A stretch of 64,000 nt of DNA, taken from assembly GCA_040385105.1 (NCBI GenBank), contig JAZKHY010000004.1:248001-312000 (forward strand), given 5' to 3'. Below the pieces are notes generated by a model that saw only the letters and a list, made by a program, of their open reading frames with translations, had not been told where the DNA came from and made no database searches. The translations under genes were made by a program, and so were the position numbers. This document shows positions 24,964 to 33,093 of this stretch, piece after piece. How positions within the stretch are numbered: position 1 is the first letter of the stretch; each line of letters starts with the position of its first letter. Source of the stretch: JACMQX01 sp040385105. GTDB lineage: Bacteria > Pseudomonadota > Gammaproteobacteria > Burkholderiales > Burkholderiaceae_C.

Positions 24964-26079
24964 ATGAAGGCGATTTTGGCGAAACGGCTGGTGGCCGACT
25001 TGATGAAGTGGGACGACGAGAGGGCTACCCAGGAATTCGCGTGGCTCGAGCTAATGGTCGACTACAAGTTCGATCACTACCAGGGCTACAGCGCAGGACA
25101 CCGGTTCTACATTCATCTCTTGCGCTGGTTCTCCCAGTTCAAGTCCGTTCCCGATCGGGAATGCGCCTACGCCCTGCTCCGCAAAAGGCTGATCTACGTT
25201 AGCCAGCGAGAGATGCACCACCTGGTGAACTTGTCCTGGCCCATGATCGCGGGCCACATGCGCAGCGCCATCGCCCGGCGCCTCACGGTTCCCGTCTACC
25301 AGGTCACACAGCTCGCGGAAGCGCGCCGGCAACTCGAAGTCATGCGAACGCGCACCTTGTATGTCGGCGTCAGCGATGGCGCCCGGATCGATGTCTTCCG
25401 CCGGTACAACGAGGGGGCCGTCAGCAATGAACAGGTCGTTTCCATGGCCGAGATTTCTGCTGGGAAGCAGCAAAGCCTGCGCGAGAAATTGGAGAAGAGG
25501 CTCAAAAAGCTGGGCGCTTCGGAGCCGCCTGTCTTTGAATGGGTATGCCTGATCGATGACTTCACCGGCTCCGGTACTTCGTCAATCCGGTTCGACGCGT
25601 CCGGTTGGGATGGAAAAGTCGAAAAATTCATCAAAGACAACGCACTATCCGCGGAGAATTCCCTGATCGCGAAAGGCGGGCACATCCTGGTGCATCACTA
25701 CCTGGCGTCTGCGTGGGCCGCTGAGCAGGTAACAAATCTCCTGAAGCAATACCAAACCCATCAAAGCGGTTTCGTGTTCATACCAAGCTTCTCCCATGTA
25801 CTGCCGGCGAGCATCAAGATTGATGCTCAAAGTGACCCGGGGCTGGAGGCCCTGCTCAAGGGGGGGTATGACCCAAGTATCCAGACAAGCCACACTGGAA
25901 ACGACATTTGGCTGGGCTACAAGCAATGTGGACTGCCGCTTGTACTGGACCACAACGCGCCGAACAACTCCGTGGCAACGCTTTGGGCTCGCAGTGACAA
26001 GAGGAAGGAGAACTATGTTGCGGCCAACCATATGAGCCCTCTCTTCCCGCGCCGCCAACGCCACTCGGATGCACGCTGA
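24964..26079 (+). CDS. phosphoribosyltransferase-like protein
   Basis: 371 residues. The PRPP-binding loop LIDDFTGSGTSS (about 196-207, with the paired Asp at 198-199) is the hallmark of type I phosphoribosyltransferases. The N-terminal 120 residues are helical and unlike purine or pyrimidine salvage enzymes. The C-terminal half ends in a region with LGYKQCGLPLVLDHNAPNNSVATLWARS. Similar PRTase-like proteins occur in predicted conflict and stress operons rather than housekeeping salvage. The substrate is unknown. The ribosome site AGGAGG is strong, and its stop overlaps the ATPase start by one base. Confidence 0.8.
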   Translation: MKAILAKRLVADLMKWDDERATQEFAWLELMVDYKFDHYQGYSAGHRFYIHLLRWFSQFKSVPDRECAYALLRKRLIYVSQREMHHLVNLSWPMIAGHMRSAIARRLTVPVYQVTQLAEARRQLEVMRTRTLYVGVSDGARIDVFRRYNEGAVSNEQVVSMAEISAGKQQSLREKLEKRLKKLGASEPPVFEWVCLIDDFTGSGTSSIRFDASGWDGKVEKFIKDNALSAENSLIAKGGHILVHHYLASAWAAEQVTNLLKQYQTHQSGFVFIPSFSHVLPASIKIDAQSDPGLEALLKGGYDPSIQTSHTGNDIWLGYKQCGLPLVLDHNAPNNSVATLWARSDKRKENYVAANHMSPLFPRRQRHSDAR

Positions 26080-27971
26080 TGAACCCATGGCACAAACGAG
26101 CTAACGAGTTCATCCGTGACCCGGCCGAACTCCTCCCGCTGATCGCTCCCCAGCCGATTCACCGGTTCTTCGAAGGTGACTGCGCCCGTCTGTTCGACCG
26201 GCTGGTCGTGGTTATCGGAGCGCCGGGCTCCGGAAAGACCACACTGGCACGGCTACTCGAGCTGCCCACCCTACTGGCGATGCGTGAATTTTCCGGTCGC
26301 AGCGCGGAGGTCAAGGCACTCGTGACCTCGCTGTCTCAGGCAGGCGTGCTGGATGACCTCCACCCCACACTGCTGGCACTGCGACTGCCGGCCGGTGGTC
26401 AGCTTCGCGCGATCTGGGAGTTGCCATACGAAGAGCGGCTGCGTCATCGCCTGCTACGAACCATGATTCAAGCGAAGGCTGTACTGGGCTGGCTCCGGCA
26501 GATGGAGGCCGCGAACATCGACCTGTCGACCGTTAAAGTCCAAACGATCGGCGTGGGTGACGCCGCGCGGGACGACGTTGGAGCGGACAACATCGCCACC
26601 TTTCGGGAACGGGCGCGCAGTACCGAGCGCGCCATTTTCAAGCTGGTCGGGGCTCTTGTACCTCCGACTGAAGCGCAGCTCGGTCGGCAGCTTGACGGTC
26701 TTGCCTATGAGCCCTTCGCGGCCATCGAGGCTTTCGAGGTGCAAGGCCTAGGTCTGGGTGAGGGTCGGCGCCTGCGCCCCATGCTGATCCTGGACGATGC
26801 TCATGAATTGCATCCCACACAACTCGGGGACGTGGATCTCTGGCTTCGGGATAGAGAAGTCAAGGTTGCCCGTTGGATCCTGACCCGCGCTGACTCGCTG
26901 GATCTTTCCGACTTTCGCCGAGTGCTCAGCGAAGAGGACAAGCCCACGACACCCGGAACGCAGCCAGGCAGGGATCGAATCAGGTTCCTGCTGCAGGATC
27001 AGGCGAACCGCGATCGCTCCACGTTCAGGTCTGTCGCCGAGGATGTTGCCAAGAGATATCTCGCGCCGCTTGCGGTCTTCAACCGAAGTGGTACCACCAA
27101 CCTCAGGACGCTTCTCAACGCAGCAGCGGCTCCGGAGCTACCGCCAGGTGATGTGCGCGAAATCGAGTCGGACATCGAGAAGTTGATGCGCGAGCTGAAC
27201 GTGTCAGCCGAAGCCCGACACACGATGGAGGGCTCGTACCCTCAGGGTTTGACCGACGATGTCCGGGCGGGGCTCACGAGAATCATGCTCAATCGAGAGC
27301 TCCGGCGAACGCCTCAGCGGTCACTGTTTGGCGGCGCGTCGCAGGATGCTCAGGAGGTCGAAGAACCAAAACGCGTCAACCGGGCGGTCGCCACGGGCGC
27401 CGAACTGCAGCTTCTCGACAAGTACGACCGGCCGTTCTACTACGGCTTCGACAGGCTCGCTGAAGCCGCCAATGAGAACATCGAGCAGTTCGTTACGCTG
27501 GCCAGCGTTCTCGTTGACAACCTGGAGACGCAGATCATCCGTGGCCGGCCTCCGCGCATCGACGCGCGGCACCAGCACAAGTTGCTGCGTGAGCATGCCC
27601 GCAATCTCATCGCGGAATGGGACTTCCCATATGCGCCACGCGTGAGGAAACTGGTCAGCTTCATTGCCGAACGGTGCCTCGATATCACCTTGAGGCCGAA
27701 CGCGCCCCTGGACGATGGTGCAAATGCCTATGGCGTGCTGATTGGCGAACTGACGAACCTGGACCCGCAGGACGACATCGCCCGGGTCATTCACTACGCA
27801 CTCGCCTACCAGGCCCTGGTGCTGGTCGAGCCCTACGACTGCAAGGGAAAGACATGGGGTCTGCTGGAACTCGGTGGCGTTGCCATCATTGCCCACGGAT
27901 TGCCGTTTAGCCGAGGAGGATTTGCCGAAGGCACGATCGCTCAGCTTCGCAGCGCGATGGAGGTTCAGTGA
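26079..27971 (+). CDS. P-loop ATPase of the five-gene operon
   Basis: 630 residues. Walker A is GAPGSGKT at 47-54, Walker B is MLILDDAHEL at about 235-244, and ARWILTRAD just after looks like a sensor strand. The overall plan (AAA/ORC-like module followed by a long helical C-terminus) resembles ATPases that partner effector enzymes in bacterial conflict systems. No membrane or nuclease domain is visible. It overlaps both neighbours, so it is made together with the PRTase and the 354-residue protein. It probably senses or remodels something with ATP; the trigger is unknown. Confidence 0.75.
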   Translation: MNPWHKRANEFIRDPAELLPLIAPQPIHRFFEGDCARLFDRLVVVIGAPGSGKTTLARLLELPTLLAMREFSGRSAEVKALVTSLSQAGVLDDLHPTLLALRLPAGGQLRAIWELPYEERLRHRLLRTMIQAKAVLGWLRQMEAANIDLSTVKVQTIGVGDAARDDVGADNIATFRERARSTERAIFKLVGALVPPTEAQLGRQLDGLAYEPFAAIEAFEVQGLGLGEGRRLRPMLILDDAHELHPTQLGDVDLWLRDREVKVARWILTRADSLDLSDFRRVLSEEDKPTTPGTQPGRDRIRFLLQDQANRDRSTFRSVAEDVAKRYLAPLAVFNRSGTTNLRTLLNAAAAPELPPGDVREIESDIEKLMRELNVSAEARHTMEGSYPQGLTDDVRAGLTRIMLNRELRRTPQRSLFGGASQDAQEVEEPKRVNRAVATGAELQLLDKYDRPFYYGFDRLAEAANENIEQFVTLASVLVDNLETQIIRGRPPRIDARHQHKLLREHARNLIAEWDFPYAPRVRKLVSFIAERCLDITLRPNAPLDDGANAYGVLIGELTNLDPQDDIARVIHYALAYQALVLVEPYDCKGKTWGLLELGGVAIIAHGLPFSRGGFAEGTIAQLRSAMEVQ

Positions 27972-29032
27972 TGGAGCCTTCGTTTCTTTCAGGCGATGAC
28001 GTCGCCGAATTCATCGATCACCACTTCCAGACTGCCGGTCCGACGCTTTTCATCGGCAACATCGGCTTCGGGCCGGATGTCCTCTACTTTCCGCTACTGT
28101 TGCAGAAGAACACGAACATTGACTTCCGGTTCATGCTCGAACAGCGGCCCGGTGTCCCCTCGGCGATCAATGACATGGCCGCCGCGCGACAGGCGGAACT
28201 TTCTCAGGCATTGGGCGCGACCATGGAGGTCGCCGACGTGTCCATCGTCGCGACCGACGGGGCAACGGTGGCGGGTCGCAGTGCATGCTGGCAGGTTCAC
28301 CAGTGGCTGCAGGCGAAGAAGTACTCGGATGTCGTCGTCGATGCGACAGGAATGTCCCGAGGCACCTGCTTCCCGATCGTCAAGCAACTACGCGAGGGCT
28401 GCGCACATAGTGGCGCCCGCATTCACCTGCTCATCGCGGACAGTGCAACGCCGATCGAGTCCGTCAGGTCCGTGTCGAGCGACCGCGCGGACTGGATGCA
28501 CGGCTTTCACGGCACTGTCGAGACCGATGACAACGCCAAGGCGCTCAGGCTTTGGGTCGTCCAATTGGCGGAAAAGCATGGCGTCAGCATGCAGACGCTG
28601 TTCAAGGAGCTCGGAACGCCGGACGAGGTCTGCCCGATCATCCCGTTTCCCTCCGAGAATCCACGGCGCGGCGACGATCTCCTGTTCGAACTGCGCAGCT
28701 ACTGGCTCGACGAGTGGGGTGAGACACCGCTGAGCCTCATTCACGCCCATGAATCCGACCCTATGGATGTCTACCGGTCGATTGTCGGACTCCATCATGC
28801 CCGTCAGGAGGCACTGGAAGGCGCTGGATTACCCTCACTGACAATTCTGTCCCCGATCGGCCGTAGACTGCCTGGAATTGGTATGCTTCTAGCAGCCCTC
28901 GATTACGAACTGCCGATGTTTTACCTCGAGACCGTGGGCTATGAGCTTTCGGGTGATCTTCCCCAACCCACCACAGGCATTCCCGCACACCGCTGGCATT
29001 TTCGACTAGACACACATGTGGACCAAAGCTGA
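27968..29032 (+). CDS. Rossmann-like protein of unknown family
   Basis: 354 residues, no signal or membrane helix. The N-terminal half has alternating strands and helices with Gly-rich turns: TLFIGNIGFGPDVLYFPLLLQKN at about 18-40 and VVVDATGMSRGTCFPIVKQL near 120. The C-terminal half has LTILSPIGRRLPGIGMLLAALDYELPMFYLETVGYEL. I do not recognise the family; it could be a nucleotide-binding sensor or an enzyme on a nucleotide product. It starts at a GTG (or the next ATG) overlapping the ATPase stop and overlaps the kinase gene by 17 bases. Confidence 0.7.
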   Translation: MMEPSFLSGDDVAEFIDHHFQTAGPTLFIGNIGFGPDVLYFPLLLQKNTNIDFRFMLEQRPGVPSAINDMAAARQAELSQALGATMEVADVSIVATDGATVAGRSACWQVHQWLQAKKYSDVVVDATGMSRGTCFPIVKQLREGCAHSGARIHLLIADSATPIESVRSVSSDRADWMHGFHGTVETDDNAKALRLWVVQLAEKHGVSMQTLFKELGTPDEVCPIIPFPSENPRRGDDLLFELRSYWLDEWGETPLSLIHAHESDPMDVYRSIVGLHHARQEALEGAGLPSLTILSPIGRRLPGIGMLLAALDYELPMFYLETVGYELSGDLPQPTTGIPAHRWHFRLDTHVDQS

Positions 29033-30089
29033 GACAGAGACAATGCGCCCGAGCGTTTCGGGCGCAGGCTTTGTCACACTTGATGTGAGGCTAGACCAAG
29101 CTTCTCGCGTTACCTATCGCGGCGTGGGTGGCACTACCGGAAACGTGTTGTCCATTCTGGCCTTCTTCGGATGGCGAAGCGTTCCTGTTGTACGGGTGGG
29201 CTCGGATCAAATTGGACGGGAAGTCCTTCGCGAGTTCACAGAACTCGGCGTCGATGTCCGGTACATTGGCGCGGAATCAGCGCTAGAGACCCCACTGACC
29301 TTCCAGTTCGCGGCACATGCATCAAGCCCACCGCGATACGCCTTCGAGTGTCCGTCTTGCGGGAAAGCCAGGCGATTCACCCGGGAACTGATCGACACCG
29401 GCTTCAGGGCCGCTTTGGATGATGTGTCGTCCACCAATGTCTTCTTTTTTGATCGTGTGACGGCAGGCGCGGTCGAAATGGCTGAAGCGGCACGCGAAGG
29501 CGGCGCTGTCGTGTTTTTTGAGCCTTCGTCCGTAGCGTCCGATTCGGGACTGTTCACCAAGGCGCTTCGAGCCTCTCATGTTGTCAAGTACTCGGCTGAT
29601 CGTATCCCCGGGTCTCTATCTGATCTCTTGGACTCGGATTTCGTTGAGATTCAGACGATGGGGGCAAGAGGACTGCGCTTCAGGAAACACTCCTTGGCGC
29701 CGGATTGGGTGACGCTGCCGGCCTTGCGCGTGAATGGTGTGGCTGACACCTCGGGGGCCGGCGATTGGTGCAGCGCCGGATTCATTCACGCTCTTGAGCA
29801 GATCGCTCAAGACTGTGCGCCGCAGGATCTTTGCTACAACGAGATTTACGACTCACTCAGAAGGGCCCAAGCGATCGCCGCCTTGAGTTGCCGCCATGTC
29901 GGGGCCAGGGGCTTGATGCGAGCCGCGCATGCGGATGCAGCGATTTCCGATGCGATCCGGATCTTGCAAGACCATCAGTACGGTCTTGCCGATGTCGAGC
30001 CGGCATCGGAGGCCGCATACCTCCGCGCAGAAACGTCTCTCACTGACCGAAATCCCATTCGGAATCTATGCTGCCAAACGCTCGTTTGA
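29016..30089 (+). CDS. PfkB-family sugar or nucleoside kinase
   Basis: 357 residues. The ribokinase fold is shown by the early GVGGTTGNVLSILAFFGWRS, the mid-protein VVFFEPSSV, and the signature VADTSGAGDWCSAGF with the catalytic Asp at 250 (GAGD). An unusual insert around 107-123 reads YAFECPSCGKARRF, a Cys-x2-Cys pair absent from ordinary ribokinases. PfkB enzymes phosphorylate sugars or nucleosides, so in this operon it may feed or consume a ribosyl intermediate. The stop overlaps the convergent NADAR gene by 24 bases. Confidence 0.82.
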   Translation: MWTKAETETMRPSVSGAGFVTLDVRLDQASRVTYRGVGGTTGNVLSILAFFGWRSVPVVRVGSDQIGREVLREFTELGVDVRYIGAESALETPLTFQFAAHASSPPRYAFECPSCGKARRFTRELIDTGFRAALDDVSSTNVFFFDRVTAGAVEMAEAAREGGAVVFFEPSSVASDSGLFTKALRASHVVKYSADRIPGSLSDLLDSDFVEIQTMGARGLRFRKHSLAPDWVTLPALRVNGVADTSGAGDWCSAGFIHALEQIAQDCAPQDLCYNEIYDSLRRAQAIAALSCRHVGARGLMRAAHADAAISDAIRILQDHQYGLADVEPASEAAYLRAETSLTDRNPIRNLCCQTLV

Positions 30090-30578
30090 GGACCGCCGGC
30101 CGCGCGGCTTAACCGCGGCGGCGGCCTCCAGTTGCAGCTGGGTGCGAAGCTCCATCAACATCTGGCCGAGCATGTTCTTGCCCTGGCCCTTCACCTCGCC
30201 CCAGAGCCGGTTCACCGGGTTGTCGACCGTCGCGCTCTCAACTAGGCGCAGGTTTCCAGTGCTCAGAAGAATCTCCTGCAAGTCCTCGTGCTGAGTGAAC
30301 TTGGCTTTCAGCACCTGGCGCATCCGGTCGAACTTGATCTTGGACCAGTCGGAGCGGATGTCCCACCAATAGAGTCCGTGGGCCGCCATGGCCACCAGGG
30401 CCGGGCTCGGAGCGGACAAGACCCACTGGCGCACTTCCGGTTTGCGAGCCTTGCCCGCCTGGTATGCGTGTTCGGCGGTGTCAAAAACTTCGTCTTCGAA
30501 CTCCACCGGCCGCCTGTACAGATTGCTGAAGCAGCCAAACGTCTCGTCACTTGCCCTATAGAAACGGATTTCATCCAT
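30066..30578 (-). CDS. NADAR / YbiA-like ADP-ribose glycosidase
   Basis: 170 residues from the ATG at 30578, chosen for its GGAGG ribosome site; upstream ATGs at 30599 and 30611 fall in the operator. The core reads IRFYRASDETFGCFSNLYRRPVEFEDEVFDTAEHAYQAGKA, then LWGEVKGQGKNMLGQMLMELR, the NADAR pattern. NADAR proteins remove ADP-ribose from modified nucleic acid (guanine) and related N-glycosides; YbiA acts in riboflavin-intermediate metabolism. In accessory regions they are linked to NAD+/ADP-ribose conflict. It is convergent with the PfkB gene and divergent from an HTH gene. Confidence 0.85.
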   Translation of the reverse strand: MDEIRFYRASDETFGCFSNLYRRPVEFEDEVFDTAEHAYQAGKARKPEVRQWVLSAPSPALVAMAAHGLYWWDIRSDWSKIKFDRMRQVLKAKFTQHEDLQEILLSTGNLRLVESATVDNPVNRLWGEVKGQGKNMLGQMLMELRTQLQLEAAAAVKPRGRRSSNERLAA

Positions 30579-30599
30579 GGAGGCCTCCGGAAGTTTCAT

Positions 30600-30630
30600 T
30601 GATATTATCATCTAAATCATGATAATGTCA
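30600..30630. promoter_or_regulatory. inverted-repeat operator between NADAR and HTH genes
   Basis: TGATATTATCAT and ATGATAATGTCA form an 11-of-12 inverted repeat with a 7-base spacer, in the 56-bp gap between divergent starts (30578 and 30635). It is the obvious binding site for the HTH protein encoded on the right. The half-site TTATCAT is shared with the repeat at 12565-12594. Confidence 0.6.
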
Positions 30631-30634
30631 AAAT

Positions 30635-30976
30635 ATGGGACGGCAAAAGCGCAACCAGAATCTGCTGCGCGAGCAATGCTCGCGGGTCACTGCACTGCTG
30701 TCGCTGGTTGACCAGAGCGAGGCGGCCATTGGCCGCGAGCTTGGCCACGCCAATGCATCGACGCTGAGTCGTGTCCGCGAAGGAAAGACGTTCCTCGATA
30801 GCGAAACGCTGGCAAGGCTCGGGGTATTGGACGTTCGAGGGCTGGCCGTGCCCAATCTGCACTGGGTGCTGACCGGGAACGGCGCGCCCGTCCTCGGCAA
30901 GCCCGGACAGAAGCCCGCTCAAGTGGAGGCACTATGCCAACTCGCTTCGCACGAGGTGGCAACCCACAAGTGCTAG
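30635..30976 (+). CDS. HTH regulator divergent from NADAR gene
   Basis: 113 residues. NQNLLREQCSRVTALLSLVDQSEAAIGRELGHANASTLSRVREGKTFLDSETLARLGVLDV is an XRE-like helix-turn-helix (predicted turn around GRELGHANASTLSRV). The rest is a short tail containing WVLTGNGAPVLGKPGQ, which resembles the end of phage-type repressors. It likely represses itself and the NADAR gene through the inverted repeat beside its start. Confidence 0.65.
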   Translation: MGRQKRNQNLLREQCSRVTALLSLVDQSEAAIGRELGHANASTLSRVREGKTFLDSETLARLGVLDVRGLAVPNLHWVLTGNGAPVLGKPGQKPAQVEALCQLASHEVATHKC

Positions 30977-31479
30977 CTGGATAACTGTCGGCAGCGATGG
31001 CTGCCGACAGGCCGTCATCTCGCGGGGCCGCGCGCGATCCAAAAGGTTGAGACGTCGCTTGCGTAGTAGACCCTGTAGCCGCGCTCGGCCTTCTCATCAG
31101 CCTACCGGCTGTCGGTCGATTTCAGGTAGTTGAAGTGCACGCGCTTGTCTTTCGGCCCGCGCGTCAGTAAGACACGCTTGGGCGCAAACAGGAGGGATGG
31201 CTCCGCGCTGTCCTCCCATAGGGAGCTAGGATGAGAAATGCTCTCGCGGTCGCCTTTGGTGTTGGACACTGAGCCACGCTCACCGAGAGAGAATCTTGGT
31301 TCGACACTGAGCGACTGCTCGGCGCCGTGCCTGCCCGCTTTGCAAACTTTTTTAGCCTTGCCGATGGCCGCCCCCAAGGGGCAAACTGACGCACCTAGTT
31401 GCGCCGCCGAACATACAAGAACTTTCAGTGGCAATAATCGTTGACTTGGCATGTAGTCGAACTACCAGCATCTGAATTT
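30977..31479. other. gene-poor gap before the P4-type integrase
   Basis: About 500 bases without a convincing gene. A minus-strand frame (31102-31452, 116 residues) is open but has no recognisable domain and unusual composition, so it is not called. Probably a leftover of past insertions beside the integrase. Confidence 0.4.
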
Positions 31480-32730
31480 TCAACTTGTTGTCCGGCTGAC
31501 TTTCTCGTCACGCACAGCACTAGACAGATGATTCGCCCAGAACTCCATCATCTTTCTCCGATGAACCAACTGCTGGCTGTGATCATAAGCACCACGAATC
31601 TTACCGCGCACATGAGCCAACTGTAACTCGATATGGTCGGACGGAAACTGTCGCTCGTAAAGCGCTGTAGAGGCCAAACCACGGAAACCGTGGCCTGTCA
31701 TCTTTCCTTTGTATCCCATCCGCTCTAAAGCTTTGAGAATGGTGTTGTTGCTCATCGGCCTATCTGCATCACGGTCGCCTGGGAAGAGAAGCCTCGAATC
31801 TCCAGAGACTAGCTTTAGTGTCTTAAGCAATTCAATCGCCTGAGGCGCAAGCGGAACGATGTGCGCTCGCTTCATCTTCATGCGCTCTGCTGGAATGCGC
31901 CACTCTGCCTTGTCAAAATCAAACTCCTCCCACCTTGCTTCAATCAACTCGGATGTGCGGACAAAAGTAAGTGCCAACAGCTTCATGGCGAACCGGGTGA
32001 GAGGGGTTCCGCGATAGGCTTCGATGCTTCGCATAAGAGCCGGGAGCTCACTTTCGTCAACTCTTGCGTGGTTCTCAACCCTTCGCTGTGGCAAAACGTC
32101 AGAGGGCAAAAATGCGCTGGCGGGGTTACGGGACGTCAAACCTCGGGTCACTGCGAATCGAAATATCTGACTGCATGTGTTCCGAGCCCTGAGCGCAATG
32201 TCTGTTGCGCCGCGCCCTTGAACATGCTCCATCATGCGGACGACATCTTTGGCTTCGATGCTATCAATTTCTTTGTGGCCAATCCGAGGGAAAACATTGC
32301 GCTCCAGGCGACTCAAAACGTCTTCTGCATATCGCTCATGTTTCCCCACACTCCAGACTTTGTGCCAAGCCTTGGCGACCGCCTCAAACGACGTCTCTTG
32401 AGCGACCAACAGCGCGAGCTTGGCATCTTTGCGTTCCTCCGAAGGATCTATGCCCGATCTGACCTTTAGCCGCGCCTGGTCGCGCGCTGCGCGCGCGTCA
32501 GAAAGGCTGACTTCGGGGTATGTGCCCAACACCAACAACTTTTCCTTTCCACCGAAATGATATTTCCAGCGCCAGGCTCGCAGACCGGTCGGCGACACAA
32601 GCACATAGAGAGAATTGCCATCGGCTACCTTGTATGGCTTCTCACGCGTGTCGAGGTTCTTGAGTTGCAGGTCAGTGAGGTGCCCGCTGCGTTGGCGGGT
32701 TCTGAGGATTGGAGAGATTACTTGAGACAT
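31480..32730 (-). CDS. P4-type tyrosine integrase
   Basis: 416 residues. The N-terminal DUF4102-type arm-binding domain reads LTDLQLKNLDTREKPYKVADGNSLYVLVSPTGLRAWRWKYHFGGKEKLLVLGTYPEVSLSDARAARDQAR. The catalytic domain has Arg258 (FVRTSELIEARW), His347 and Arg350 (GHGFRGLAST), His373 (LAHVRG) and Tyr382 (RGAYDHSQ). Integrases of this group insert islands into tRNA 3' ends. A 15-bp remnant matching a tRNA-Ser 3' end lies 185 bp upstream of its start, which fits. It probably belongs to the island on its left. Confidence 0.9.
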   Translation of the reverse strand: MSQVISPILRTRQRSGHLTDLQLKNLDTREKPYKVADGNSLYVLVSPTGLRAWRWKYHFGGKEKLLVLGTYPEVSLSDARAARDQARLKVRSGIDPSEERKDAKLALLVAQETSFEAVAKAWHKVWSVGKHERYAEDVLSRLERNVFPRIGHKEIDSIEAKDVVRMMEHVQGRGATDIALRARNTCSQIFRFAVTRGLTSRNPASAFLPSDVLPQRRVENHARVDESELPALMRSIEAYRGTPLTRFAMKLLALTFVRTSELIEARWEEFDFDKAEWRIPAERMKMKRAHIVPLAPQAIELLKTLKLVSGDSRLLFPGDRDADRPMSNNTILKALERMGYKGKMTGHGFRGLASTALYERQFPSDHIELQLAHVRGKIRGAYDHSQQLVHRRKMMEFWANHLSSAVRDEKVSRTTS

Positions 32731-32844
32731 TTTCTGGGGTCCTTGAAGTCGAGGAAGATACCCCGATAAGGCTTGCCTTCATACCCCTTCTCGTACCCCC
32801 ATCTGGGTCTGGATTGCATTGGACGTCCTTGAACCCAAAAAGAC

Positions 32845-32872
32845 AAAAAGCCTTGATAAATCAAGGCTTTTT
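32845..32872. terminator. strong bidirectional terminator
   Basis: A perfect 12-bp stem, AAAAAGCCTTGA with its complement TCAAGGCTTTTT, around a 4-base loop. With A/T runs on both sides it can stop transcription in either direction. It lies about 40 bp beyond the 3' end of the tRNA-Ser remnant, the position of a native tRNA-Ser terminator. Confidence 0.85.
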
Positions 32873-32914
32873 GCTGCTGGGGAAGATGTCTTTGGACCTG
32901 GTTGGATGGGTCCC

Positions 32915-32929
32915 TGGCGGAGAGGGTGG
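32915..32929 (-). other. attachment-site remnant: tRNA-Ser 3' end
   Basis: TGGCGGAGAGGGTGG reads on the minus strand as CCACCCTCTCCGCCA, the 3' end of many proteobacterial tRNA-Ser genes including the CCA. No tRNA body precedes it, so it is a displaced 3' fragment, as left by integration into a tRNA. It probably forms the junction between the left island and the prophage to the right; the intact tRNA-Ser should lie beyond the window. Confidence 0.55.
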
Positions 32930-33093
32930 ACGCCGCCAATCAAGCACTGGCGCAGCACCGCTTCATTTTCTAGCTTCGATGCCTACAGCGATGCCTACAA
33001 ATTTACGATGCGGGGTGAAGTGAATCTCGGCCTTCCGACCATGAGGAGACAACCACCGATGCGTCTGAAACCGTATCGGCTACCATCACGCCC

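Noticed and set aside
31102..31452. Minus-strand frame of 116 residues in the gap before the integrase
   Set aside because: No ribosome site, no domain, odd composition; could be a relic, so left uncalled.
32900..32990. Complete tRNA-Ser gene at the remnant
   Set aside because: Only the last 15 bases match; no D, anticodon or T arm is present upstream.
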